Assembly: GCA_035771175.1 (NCBI GenBank)
Contig: CM069607.1
Span: 17,430,001 to 17,494,000, forward strand
Length of the DNA: 64,000 bases
Source of the DNA: Paratinospora sagittata
Lineage: Eukaryota; Streptophyta; Magnoliopsida; Ranunculales; Menispermaceae
Direction: 5' to 3'
The notes beneath the pieces were generated by a model. That model was not told where the DNA came from and searched no databases. It saw only the letters and a program-made list of their open reading frames with translations. Each line of letters starts with the position of its first letter. The first letter of the stretch is position 1. Below, in pieces: positions 34,793 to 45,997 of this stretch. A program made the translations under genes and the position numbers.

Positions 34793-34939
34793 TCTTTTGC
34801 TGAAAGGAAAATAAATTTGTGAAAGACACAAAATATATTCCTAATATTTTTAAGATTTATGCTTTGTCCGTTGGACAATATTTTCTATTTTTCTCTTGAT
34901 GTTTATGCCATCATTTAATCCAAATTTTCTAATAGCAAT

Positions 34940-35251
34940 ATGATATATATATATATATCTCATATATCTCATATTTACATATATATGTATATATTCAATC
35001 ATAACCATATATATAGTTTTTATAAATCCTAACTATATATATTTGAATCTAAACTATATAAAAACTATATAGTTTAATATAAATCTCAATTATATATAAT
35101 TCATATATATATATATAGTTTAAAAGATATATATACTTAATCATAACTATATATATATTTGAATCCAAAGTATATAAAAACTATATAGTTTTCTAGATAT
35201 ATATTTAATATAAATCTCAACTATATATAATTCAGATATATATAGTTCTAA

Positions 35252-35290
<39 letters not shown>
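34940..35290. repeat. TA-rich leader of A-3 with a ~115-bp internal tandem repeat
   Basis: The order CATAAC(C/T)ATATATA, TATATATTTGAATC(T/C)AAA, AAAACTATATAGTTT, ATAAATCTCAA(T/C)TATATATAA recurs twice (about 35007-35110 and 35137-35240). A pure TA run follows at 35259-35289. The leaders of A-1 and A-2 are shorter. Confidence 0.75.
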
Positions 35291-35291
<1 letters not shown>

Positions 35292-35345
35292 AATAAAAAT
35301 TTTCTTTCCCTAATTTGGTGGACTTGGGCAGGCCGTGGACCTTAC

Positions 35346-35357
35346 GCTCTGATACCA
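35346..35357 (-). promoter_or_regulatory. Primer-binding site (tRNA-iMet), A-3
   Basis: GCTCTGATACCA is TGGTATCAGAGC in the sense direction and lies 5 nt inside the 5' LTR. The sense continuation is GTAAGGTCC, which would also fit a splice donor (GTAAG). A-2 has GAAAG there, so this is only a possibility. Confidence 0.9.
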
Positions 35358-35362
35358 TTAAA

Positions 35363-36752
35363 TGTCACACCCCGCCCGAACGAGCCTAAACCGGTGGGAC
35401 ACTCACGAACGGGGCGCGAAGGCATTATAACGATAATAACAAAGTGCGCGGAAGCATAGTTAAGTGCAAGTCTGATTTCATTAATTTTAGAATATTTTTG
35501 TACATGAAATGATTACGGGAACTTTCTCTCAAAAATCCCCAATAAATAATACAAAGGGTACAAACTGTGGGCCCAAATACCTGCACCTAGTCCACCCTAA
35601 TCTCCTGTGCAAAATTGGATAACAACAGGGTGAGCTACAAGCTCAGTAGGTAAAATAGTTCGTGAATATAATAATTAATAAAACAAAATTCATAATAAAA
35701 TATCTTAAATACACATCAGAGCATCATAATCAATTCAACATGAATGTATGCATGACACCGTCTCGTAATGGTTTGATGACTGTACATCGCCTGAGTTCAC
35801 GTACAGATGTTCCTCCTCGGGAATAGCCGGGATCTCATTGTACGTCCCTCCTCAGGAACGGCGCTCTGGATTCACGTACAGATGTCCCTCCCCAACAATA
35901 GCTAGGTTATCATTGTACGTCCCTCTCCAGAGAGATATAATGAATAGCGAGCATCGCTTCTAGCTATTCTATGAATCACAAACCACATACGTCCCTAGGT
36001 GGTGCTATGTATGATACCAATGCATGAATTGGCCCGGTCTCTACTTAACATTTAGACAGGATTTGGCAACATTTGGTGATCCTTATCATGGTCGGTATCA
36101 CGCGTGCAAGGTTAGGACATTCAATATTACTTGTATAAGCTGATAGCTTTCAAATAAGACCAACCAGATCAATCTCCAGTTGAGAGGTGAGACACGAGGT
36201 CTATTTAAATACCAATCGTCTAGAGCAGCACGCTGCCTCCCGTTCACTATTTAAAGTTAGTGGGGACAAGACTGAGTCTGGTTGAGCCAGATTGACCACT
36301 AATCTGGCTTAACAACAGTGTAATACATGAACTCAAAATATACAGACATAAGTATGATAATATGAACATTATACGCAATAATGCTGTGTACATGAATAAT
36401 AGACATAATGATAAATGAATGTAAACTTTAATAAAAGTTATAAGACACGCAAACCTATGTTTCGTTCCCCACATTCAGATAAGAACTTCTTTCAGAACTG
36501 GCGCCTCCCCCCGGGCAGAACCACGTTGCACCGCACAGAGAGTCTCGGAAAGAGAGTCTCAAAAGACCAAAAACTCAAAATGAGTGATAATGAGAAGAAA
36601 AATCACAAGGAGAGGTGATTTGGTGTGAGAATTGAGGATGGAGGAGGGTTCCTTATATAGGAAATTTGGCACCTGAACGTTCGGCCCGAACGTTTGGGCA
36701 TTTCTGCCCAAACGATTTTTTTTCTTTTTCTGTGCAATCCTAGGGTATTACA
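35363..36752 (-). mobile_element. 5' LTR of A-3 (1390 bp)
   Basis: Plus-strand ends are TGTCACACCCC and GGGTATTACA. It contains two ~90-bp units with TTCACGTACAGATG and CATTGTACGTCCCTC (about 35795-35930). It is the longest family A LTR here. Confidence 0.92.
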
Positions 36753-36757
36753 TATTT

Positions 36758-38267
36758 AATAAACTTTAAAATAACATAAAATAACATAAATAAGTCACAA
36801 AAACATAAAATTTCCTATTTTAAAGTGAAACCAAGCACTAAACTCATTTTATCATTTTATGAATATTAATGATCAATCAATTTATATTTCTTATTTAATT
36901 ATAAATAAAATTTATGTTGAACTATTTATATGTTTAACGTTATATAATTAAATTTAATTACTATAAATAATATTATGCTTATTAAATTAGTGTACTTAAA
37001 TAAGAATTTTTTTTTATACATTTCAAGTATAACTAATGTATATTACTAATTCAACCTATTGCAAAAGTAAATAAATAATATAATTAAAAAAAAATTCCAT
37101 TTAAAGTTATTACTTCAAATAAATACTAATAATAATATTAATAAAATTTTAACTAAGATTTAATGTCACATGCAAAGCAAGAAGCTCAAGTTGCTCAAAA
37201 AAGAAAACAGATGATGACAGAAAAAGAAAAGGAAAAGGCCCTAGTTCTAACTAGTCTACCATTTTGTTCTTTTCAAAATGGGGTGGAGAATTAGAGAAAT
37301 ACTAGGTTAAGTTAGTACCTCAATTAGGGGAGCTACAAAGGGGAGCTGCAAGTTAGGGGAGAACTTTAATTTTTAATGAATAAACTTGATGTTTTGTTGT
37401 TACACAATGACACTTTGTGTGTTTGAATTGATCTGACCATGTCTACATTTTTTGAATTGTTATGTTTCTAAATTTGCATTGAGCATTAAATGTCTATATA
37501 TATTAAATGAATGCAATATTTGATATCTCTATGCCCTGCTAATGTGATCTGTATGAAAGTACCTGTATTTATGTGTCACTTAGCTAAAAGGTGTTCGAGT
37601 GTATGAAATCATCACAAAGGCAGAGATTGTTATCTCTAGGAACCCTATAATGTGAGCGTTTTCATGATTCTACGCCTATTATATGTTTAAGGAAAGTTTT
37701 GATGAATAAAACATAAAATTTAGAATTACTCATCATATAAGTAGTAAAAGCTATTTAAAATTTATTCATATTTTTATATTTTTTCTTATATTTATAAATC
37801 GGGTACCTGTTTGTCCATTTGACAATGTCTGTACTTCAAATATTATTCAATTCTTGTCATTCACTATCTCATTCACTTCTTTGGAGATGATCAAACTGAG
37901 TCTAAGAATTTAGAATTCTTAGCAAGCATGAGAAGGCCTCAAAGGTCATGTCTCTATCTCAACCAAGGAAACCATACTTATGTAACCCTTGGCTTAGGAA
38001 TGATTTCGAGCTATTATAGAAAAAGGATTAGTAAGGGTAAATTAAGTTGATCCTTCATTTGAGCACAATTAGACATATATTTTAAGGATCAAACAAGATG
38101 ACACTAAAATTATTTTCTTAGAGACCTTGAATTAGAATCAAATCTCCTATCTCAAGAAATCATTAGTTAGTTGGACAATGAAAATGTTAGCTTTCATGAA
38201 TAGGCATTGATGTGTGGATTATTTATTTATATCATATCTGGTTTCATCATGCTTATATGATGTTAAA
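36758..38267. other. Unassigned AT-rich DNA, no gene
   Basis: This DNA continues the sequence left of A-3 after the target duplication. Bases 36758-37160 are AT-rich with AATAACATAAAATAACATAAA-like short repeats. A purine-rich stretch lies at 37195-37240. No frame, RNA gene or element end is recognisable. It may be old retroelement or host intergenic DNA. Confidence 0.4.
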
Positions 38268-39607
38268 TGTCACACCCCGCCCGGACTCGCCTAAACCGAC
38301 GAAACACTCACAGACAGGGCGTGAATACATTATAACAATAACCGAGTGCGCAGGAACACAATAATGCACAAGTATGATTTCATTAATTTCAGAATATATT
38401 TTTGTACATGAAATAATATAGGGAACATCCTCCCAAAATCCCCAATGAATAAACAAAGGGGGCATAAAATGTGGGCCCAAAAACCTCCACCCAGTCCACC
38501 CTAATCTCCTGAGAAAAATTGGATAACAACGGAGTGAGCTACACGCCCAGTGGGTAAAATAGTTCGTGAATATGACAATTTATAAAGCAAACTTCATAAT
38601 CAAATATCATAAATACACATCAGAGCATCATAATCAATACAACATGTATTTATGCATGACACAATCTCGTATTGGTTTCATGATTGTACGTCGCCTGAGT
38701 TCACGTACAGATGTCCCTCACCAGGAGTAGTCGGGTTCTCATTGTACGTCCCTCCTCAAGAACGACGCCTTGAATTCACGTACAGATGTTCCTCCCCAAG
38801 GAAACCCGGGTTCTCATTGTATGCCCCTCTCCAAAGAAATATCAATAATAGTGAGCATTGCTTTTAACTATTCTGTGGATCACAAACCACATACGTCCTT
38901 AGGTGGTGCTTATGTATGATGCCAATGCATGAACAACTTTGATCTTTACTAACATTAGACAGGATTTGGCAACGTCTGGTGATCCTTATCAGGATTGGTA
39001 TCACCACGTGCACAATTAGGACATTTAGTATTATTTGTACAAGCTTATAGCTTTCAAATAAGATCAACCAGATCAATTTCCAGCTTGAGAGGTGAGACAC
39101 GAGGTCTACTTAAATACCAATTGTCTAGAGCAGCACGCTGCCTCCCGTTCACTATTTAAAGTTATTGAGGACAAGACTGAGTTTGGTTGAGCCAGATTGA
39201 CCACTAATCCGACATCGCAACAGTATAATACATGAACTCCAAATATACAGGCATAAGTATGACAGGTATGAACATTATACGCAATAATGCAGTGCAAATG
39301 AATAGTAGACATAATGATAAATGGATGTAAACTTTAATAAAAGTCATAAGACACACAAACCTATGTTTCGTTCCCCACCTTCAAATAATAACTCCTTCTA
39401 GAACTGGCGCCTTCCCCCGAGCAGACCGCGTTGCATTGCAGAGAAGAGAAAAACTCAAGAAAAATGAGAGAGAGGACAGAGAAATCAAGTGATTTGGTGT
39501 AAGAAATGAGGGGGGGGGTCCCTTAAATTGGAAAAAAGTGCCCGAACCTTCGGGCGGGCTGCCCGAAGTTCAATTTTTTTTTTTGTGTGCAATCCTAGGG
39601 TATTACA
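38268..39607 (-). mobile_element. Solo LTR of family A (1340 bp)
   Basis: Ends are TGTCACACCCC and GGGTATTACA. The immediate flanks (TTAAA and TCATG) do not match, but TCATG occurs 16 nt further left (38247-38251). The 16-nt gap ends in TTAAA, as the PBS-side edge of full copies does. Confidence 0.8.
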
Positions 39608-40768
39608 TCATGAATGTTATGTCTTCTTCTATGATTGAATGAATGAATATATTTGTTTATTGTATTAAAAGGAAGCATGTTCAAACTACTTGGTCATGTC
39701 ATGACTTGCATTTGCTATACTTATCTTTTTGTCATGACTGTGTCCATGTGCTTATTCATGCATGCTCCTGTGCTAGAATTTCAATCGTGAGAATACTTTG
39801 AGTTTGTATGAAAATATTTCATGATTCATTATGAGCTTGACATATGATTGAAACCATGGTGAATATTTTTGATAAGTGTGCTTATTGATCTTAATATATT
39901 TCTTATCACTTATCATTAAAGATTTTTCTCTAAAATGTTTTTCCTCTGTACTTCATCAAAAATATTTTTAGGAAAATACATTTTAAAGGTGTATGTGTCT
40001 GGATTCATGTTTATATATCTCTTACAACACATACTTCTTGATGTTGTTAACTTCATGCTTAAACTTAATCACTAGGTGTGCAGCCAGTTGATTAACATGA
40101 TTACTTAAGTTAACCATGACTTAGGCATTATTGTGCTTATAGAAGAATATTTTTATGCCTAGGCCAATATGTGATAAGTATGCCATGCTTAAGCTTACAT
40201 ATATCATTCATGCTTATCATTAGCTAATGCTTGCAATATGAGTGTGATGTTCAATGTGTGTACTTATGTCATCTATCATATTGCATCCTTTAGCATGAAA
40301 TAGGTATTTGCTTCATGATTTTGCCATCATATTGCCTATTTCTATGCGAAAATGATATCATTAATGTATGAACTTCATTCTTAGAACTATTTTCGAGCAT
40401 CAATGAAATGGTTTGTTTGAGTGTAAAGCTATGTGTCTAACGCTAATTAGATTCTCTACTCTATGACATATATATGGTTTAGGCATGCTGTACTTAATTA
40501 TATACATGCTCCCATGCTTAAGAGTGATAGATGTATGTAATATGAGTGCTTCTCATGAAAACACATATAAACAATCATATTGCATTACATATCATGTCAT
40601 AGGCTTGGGCTCCATATTTTAACTTCAAAATACCTATATGTATGTGAATATGTTGCCCATACGCTTGGTATCTTGAAATATTATTTGGCTCATATTCATG
40701 ATTTTAGAATGGTTTTGATCATCTGCATGACATGTATATCGTTTTGATCAAAACAAAGACTTTGCTAG
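39608..40768. other. Unassigned ORF-poor DNA
   Basis: No coding frame is present. The sequence is rich in CATG, TTATCAT and ATGCTTA words, much like 46640-48121. Both may be internal or LTR parts of a non-autonomous element, but I see no termini. Confidence 0.35.
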
Positions 40769-41983
40769 TGTCACACCCCGTTCTGTTACCAAGAATTACA
40801 TAACAAATCATAGAATCAGATTGCGAACAATCCTAGACTTCAACTCAGATCTTTTTATTCATCCTCTTTGAATACGGAGGGTACAAAGTACATGAGGTAC
40901 ATTATTTTACATACACAAGTACGCAGCGAAAATTACATCAAAACTCACTCTAGATCTAAGTTGATGTCCGACATTACGCACCTTGCTCTGGGCGTGGCTC
41001 CTATTGACTTTCACTTTTGGCCACAAATGTCTAAGCCCTGAAAATGTTAGCAACGGGATGTGTCATCGCCCAGTGGGAAAGGTAGATATTCCGTGGATTA
41101 TGACAATTTATAACGAGTTCATCATAATCATAATCATAAGATAAACACAACACAACACAATCATCATCAATCATATAAAATGCATGAATGGGTAAACACG
41201 CACAACACACCATCTCATGGAGATTCATGGCCAAGTACCATCCTGGGTTCTTGCATAATGTCCCTCTCTAGGATCCATCCCGGGTTCTCACTATACATAC
41301 CTCATCAGGGAATATATGTAACTTGGTCCATACAACCCCTTTCTGGTAGGATCATCAGAGTTTCAATAGAGATGTATCTTATAGGGTCAAGTCATAACAG
41401 GGCATCCGTGTCAAAACTCAATTCAAAGGGCTAGAATACTCATGTACCTAAGTGGTCGTGTTGTTTACTAATATGCTATGCATGATCCAAAATGCACATG
41501 TATATATATCGGGGCGATCTCCATCCTTGATTGGCATATTTCTATGTACTGCATTGGTACGACTCTTATCAATTCAATAGGGTCCAGTGTCGAGTCCTGC
41601 ATTGATATGACTAGCCTACTGCACATGTATGGCAACTCTTAAGCCCGAAGGACAAACATCATCAATATTATGCTTATTGCTCATGTGCAACAACGCTTGA
41701 GCCCAAAGGATAGGCATGTGGAACTCCATATCTTTTTAGGCTAGCTTTCAAAAGAATTAAACAGACCAGCCCCCAGGCTGAGAGGTGGGTCACACTGGAC
41801 ACGCTTAAGAAACCAAGTTTTCTAGAGCATCATCGCTACCTCCTGTTCAAAAATTAATGGTACCAGGAACAAGAAAAAGTTTGGCTAATAGAATCAATTG
41901 CTAATCCAACAGTATGACGATATATATTTCAAATGTTAAGGTTCAAAATGACATGGTCTCATCTAGATAAACATTGAAAATAT
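40769..41983 (-). mobile_element. LTR of another TGTCACACCCCG family, truncated by an S LTR
   Basis: It begins TGTCACACCCCGTTCTG and follows the family A LTR layout: a block like GCCCAGTGGGAAAGGTAGA, GTGGATTATGACAATTTATAA, then GGTTCTCACTATAC-type words and a GAGAGGTGGGTCACAC block. The sequence is clearly diverged. It stops at 41983 where the S LTR begins; its right end is not found. Confidence 0.65.
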
Positions 41984-42559
41984 TGTTAACCTAAGCAATT
42001 CATCACTTAGCACGTCCCTAAGTATACTTGATGATCAAAGAAAATCTCTTTCGGTGTTAACGAGCTTTTAATCAAAAACCTATCTTAGCACCTCAGTAAA
42101 GCAAAAAACCAAAGAATGATTTGATTAAGGAGCTTAAGGTCATATCAGACGTTCAAGATCGTTTCAATCAAAGGACCTCAAAGATCATATCATGATTTCA
42201 AGATGACATCACACGAACGATTCGATCAAGCTTCAAGACTACATCTTTCGATCAACGTTCAAGACATTCAACTCAAGCGCGAATTCCAAATCGAAGATTT
42301 CATAATGAAGAGTTGGATTTAGAGATTATGAGAAATATGAGAAATACATAGTATTTAAGGTATATCTTTCTCTAATCGATAGTGCTCAAACATTTTTCAA
42401 AACCATGCACAAATCACTTGCATATTTGCGTGTTTTGATCTTACGCTTTATGGTATTTCAAATGATTTAATTTTTTATGTTAAATTTAAAATTTACCGAG
42501 TTTTTATTTGCATTCTACGTATTTTTAATCGCGAGTCAAAACTATGTTTCTAGAGTCTT

Positions 42560-43235
42560 TCAGGACGCTAATGAGTTAGTAGTGCTCTCCTGAACTTGAT
42601 AAGTCAGGACGCTGATGATTCATTAGGATGCTGAAACATTCAAGGTTGAATTGAACTAATTCATCAGGACACTTACTTGTTAGTAGCCGCCTCCTTTAGT
42701 CAACCTCTGAAGTTGTCAGGACGTTGACTCAGTATAAGCATACTGAAAGATTTCTAAGTTCTTCAAAGAATTTATCTTTGAGGACGCTGATAGTTATAAG
42801 TTGAATAAACTATCAGGACGCTACCTAGGTAGGAGCGCTCTCATCTTTGGGAATCAACTTAATAACTTTTAGGACGCTGATTGTCCTTCAACGTACTTAA
42901 TTTTGTTCTTCAAATGTTTTTAAATATGGTAAGACGCTTACATGGTTGTAGCGCCCTCGTGTTGTGTTTTATGTTTTAAAAGGTAGGACATTTACTCAGA
43001 AAAGTAGTGCCCTTATGCACTTAATTGCTTTAAAACAAAGCAAGACGCTAACTGTGCATTAGCGCCCTTAGGGTTAAGTTACTTATGTCGCAAAGAAAGT
43101 CAGGACGCTTACGAGTTAGTAGCGCCCTCGCTTCATTGTTTAGCAAGACGCTTATACATAATGAGCGCCCTCTAGGAACAAAACGACAAATTTGATATTA
43201 TGTGTCATGACGCTGATTTCTGAATCAGGATGCTA
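42560..43235. repeat. Array of quasi-palindromes AGGACGCT...AGCGCCCT, S LTR copy 2
   Basis: About twelve units with spacers of roughly 35-80 bp. Clear ones lie near 42814 (AGGACGCTACC...GGAGCGCTCTC), 42931, 43045, 43101 and 43146. Confidence 0.8.
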
Positions 43236-44063
43236 ATTCAACAACCGTAACTGTTATAGCAAGTAAACTATATCAGTCTACTATTTTAGAACGGATCTTT
43301 GCACTGAGTCCTTTTCAGATTTATCAGAGATCTTCTCTGATACATGAATTAAGTTTCTTTTTAAACTTTCCTTTTTCATGTAATCTGAAAAGAACCAGAA
43401 TGTTAGTGAAAATTGCAGTTGCCATTTTCAAATAACATTCTAGCCGTTATGTGTAAATGTTCACATTGTATTTGAATTTCAAATGTCTAACGACTAGTAT
43501 CTACTAGGTCTATAAATACCAACACTTTGAATCAAACAACTTGCCGCTAATTTTATTGTACCAAATTTTTTTTGAATGCTAGTCGTTTTCAAAATGTTTT
43601 CAACTATTATTGTTTACAAAGTATTTTCACTAATACTTTATGTTTTCAAAAGATTTTCATATTGAGCTTCAATTATATTCTATCTTTGAAAATCTATTTT
43701 GAACTAGTTTCTACTCAAATTCTCAGCCTGGATTTATACTTAACTTCAATCATGCTGATCAAGGAATTTAAGAAATAGTTCATGAGAAATATAGTTGTAC
43801 TTGATTTAATATCTTAAGTAACGTATTAAACTATATCAGTAGTTGTGTTAACTACTGAATATTGAACAAGAAGTTTTCATGTTTATATACTATATCTATT
43901 TTGAAAACTGTCTGTGTCTGTGCATTTACACTGATCCTGCATTTTCAACTTCAATGTTTCAAGGGTATCATAATGTTTTCAATGAAGTACTTAATTGATT
44001 TACATATCATTCACACTTTTCAAAACTTGTACTTGAGCAATACCGAATATTGAAGGTAAATGA

Positions 44064-44875
44064 CTGTATGTCACACCCTGGGTTGCACAGCGTGCCCCCT
44101 ACCCAGAGTGCGGGCGCACCCCCTCGGGGCGAACGCCAGCCATTATGGATCAGTAATATTGTCCTATCTCGGTACAGCCACCGCCACACAAGGACGTCTC
44201 TTGTACCCGAGATCATTTGTCTGCCACTATTCATGAATAGCGCAGGGCCTCCCCCCAAGTCAAACTCGCAACCTCCCTTAAGAAGTTAGATTTCGCACTT
44301 GGAGTAACCACTGAACCATTGGCTCAGTGGTTACTCCAAGTGCGAAATCTAACTTCTTAAGGGAGGTTGTTGTCACACCCTGGGTTGCACAGCGTTCCCC
44401 CTACCCAGAGTGCGGGCGCACCCCCTCGGGGCGAACGCCAGCCATTATGGATCCATAATATTGTCCCATCCCGGTACAGCCACCGCCACACAAGAACATC
44501 TCTTGTACACGGGATCATTTGTCTGGCACTATTTATGAATAGTGCAGGGCCTCCCCCAAGATCGAACTCGCAACCTCCCTTAAGAAGTTAGATTTCGCAC
44601 CTTGAGTAGCCATTGAACCATTGGCTCAGTGGCTACTCAACGTGCGAAATCTAACTTCTTAAGGGAGGTTGCGAGTTCGATCTTGGGGGAGGCCCTACAC
44701 CATTCATGAATAGTGGCAGACAAATGATCCCGTGTACAAGAGATGTCCTTGTGTGGCGGTGGCTGTACCAAGATGGGACAATATTATGGATCCATAATGG
44801 CTGGCGTTCGCCCCGAGGGGGTGTGCCCACACCTGGGTACGAGGCACGCTCTGCAACCCAGGGTGTGACACTGTA
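44064..44875. mobile_element. 802-bp foldback element with Pol III-like boxes, TSD CTGTA
   Basis: The element 44069-44870 begins TGTCACACCCTGGGTTGC and ends with its inverted complement. CTGTA flanks both sides (44064-44068, 44871-44875), and the uninterrupted site is seen in the S LTR near 53750. It holds three ~250-300-bp units: two in one orientation (from 44069 and 44371) and one inverted (to 44870). They are joined through two hairpins. The first has perfect 46-bp arms (44269-44314 and 44324-44369). Unit heads contain TGGCTCAGTGG and GAGTTCGATC, like A and B boxes. Confidence 0.85.
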
Positions 44876-45059
44876 AGTGTATTCTCTTAGCATTTCGTAT
44901 TCAAATTTATACATATTTGTAATGCTATGCACATGAGCTTAATTGTAAAGTGTTCTACTCAGTTAAAACCAACATTATCTTGTGTTGTAATGCTGGTGTG
45001 TTTCTGGATTGAAACAACCAGGACAAGTGAATGTAGTTCACTTGATGGTTTCAAGGTGA

Positions 45060-45410
45060 AATCATGTTAATGTTATCTTTGAACCTGTAAAAGAGAAAAA
45101 GGTTCATCCTCACCTATATGTAGGAATCTGGTTCATGCTTATCCCGTAAAAGGATAGGTTCATCCTTAACCTATAAAATGATAGGTTATCTCTGAACCTG
45201 TAAAAGAAAAACGGTTCTTCCTCATCCCGTAAAAGGAAAACAATTCTTCCTTGTCCCGTAAATGGAAAACGGTTCTTCCTTATCCCATAAAAAGAACATG
45301 AGTTTTTCCTCATATCGGAAAAATGAAATGTGGTTCATCTTTAGCCTGCAAAAGGATAAGTTTACCTTGAACCTATAAAAAGGCATGTATAATGGTTTGG
45401 TTCTCACCAG
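45060..45410. repeat. ~35-bp tandem array in U3, S LTR copy 2
   Basis: About nine imperfect units of the type AACC(T/C)GTAAAAGGATAGGTTCATCCTT end about 75 bp before the TATA box. The unit is itself an inverted repeat (AAGGAT...ATCCTT). Open frames across it merely repeat the unit and are not genes. Confidence 0.75.
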
Positions 45411-45638
45411 TAAGAGAATCAATTAGTGGATTGAGAAAATCCTAATCAGTAGATTAGGTAGTGGACGTATGCTTTGCCAAAGCACTATAAATTCTAGTGT
45501 GTTTTAAGTTATGCAATTTACTTTACGGTTAGTATGTGCATTTAGTTCCAATGTACCAATGTATATCACTAAGTCATTGAAAAAGTTTTAAATTGACCAT
45601 CACACCCAATTCACCGCCCTTTTGGGTGGACCAACAAA

Positions 45639-45650
45639 TGGTATAAGAGT
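45639..45650 (+). promoter_or_regulatory. Primer-binding site of the S element
   Basis: TGGTATAAGAGTGG follows the LTR end by 2 nt and matches TGGTATCAGAGC at 10 of 12 positions. Confidence 0.7.
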
Positions 45651-45997
45651 GGGTGCTCACATGTTTAGGACTAACCGCCTTGAGCCAAAGATCCAAATGG
45701 TCAAATCATAGGGTTCGTCTTAGGTACTTCATATTTCGTGTCTTAGGATAGAAATCCTAGAAATCGTTTAGTTAACCTAGGCATAATTATTCCTTCAAAC
45801 TTTTAACAAGTTATTTCCTAATTAATCATGCTTTCTACGGTGCATGACTCTATGTAATTCTTGCATTTAATGCAAACCCTGTCTCGATGCCAATTAGCTT
45901 GCTCCATACGTTTCCCTCGCACTTCACTTCCCACTTTGAGCGCAAAATCATTATGTATTCATCTTCTTCGTTTTCATCTCATACTCCAAAACTCAAA

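Larger units (their letters stand above)
25931..36752 (-). mobile_element. Complete family A chromovirus A-3 (10,822 bp) with TSD TATTT
   Basis: TATTT is present at 25926-25930 and 36753-36757. On the minus strand the order is 5' LTR (36752-35363), iMet PBS, TA-rich leader, ORFA, spacer with a triple motif, gag, pol (PR, RT, RNase H, INT, chromodomain-like tail), ORF3, polypurine tract and 3' LTR (27140-25931). The LTRs differ by two deletions of about 90 and 115 bp in the 3' copy as well as by substitutions, so the insertion is not young. It is the reference copy for the family. Confidence 0.93.
41984..45636 (+). mobile_element. 5' LTR of a family S (SIRE-like copia) element
   Basis: The ends are TGTTAACC and GACCAACA, with a PBS-like site just after. 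Without the foldback insertion at 44069-44870 the length is about 2.85 kb, like the solo LTR at 51689. A TATA box CTATAAA at 45485 lies about 150 bp before the end, so nearly the whole LTR is U3. The end block CACCCAATTCACC... resembles SIRE/Maximus LTR ends; that lineage call is inference. Confidence 0.85.

Noticed and set aside
44324..44370. tRNA gene (TGGCTCAGTGG plus GTTCGATC)
   Set aside because: The boxes are about 50 bp apart and no cloverleaf or anticodon stem can be drawn; they fit a SINE-like head instead.
44050..44932. Open frames in the foldback element (SAGAPPRGERQPLW)
   Set aside because: Identical peptides arise because the units are repeats in both orientations; no start context or known domain.
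45110..45422. Minus-strand frames with repeated FPFTG/FYR words
   Set aside because: They only translate the 35-bp U3 array; frame and stops differ in the copy at 53950.
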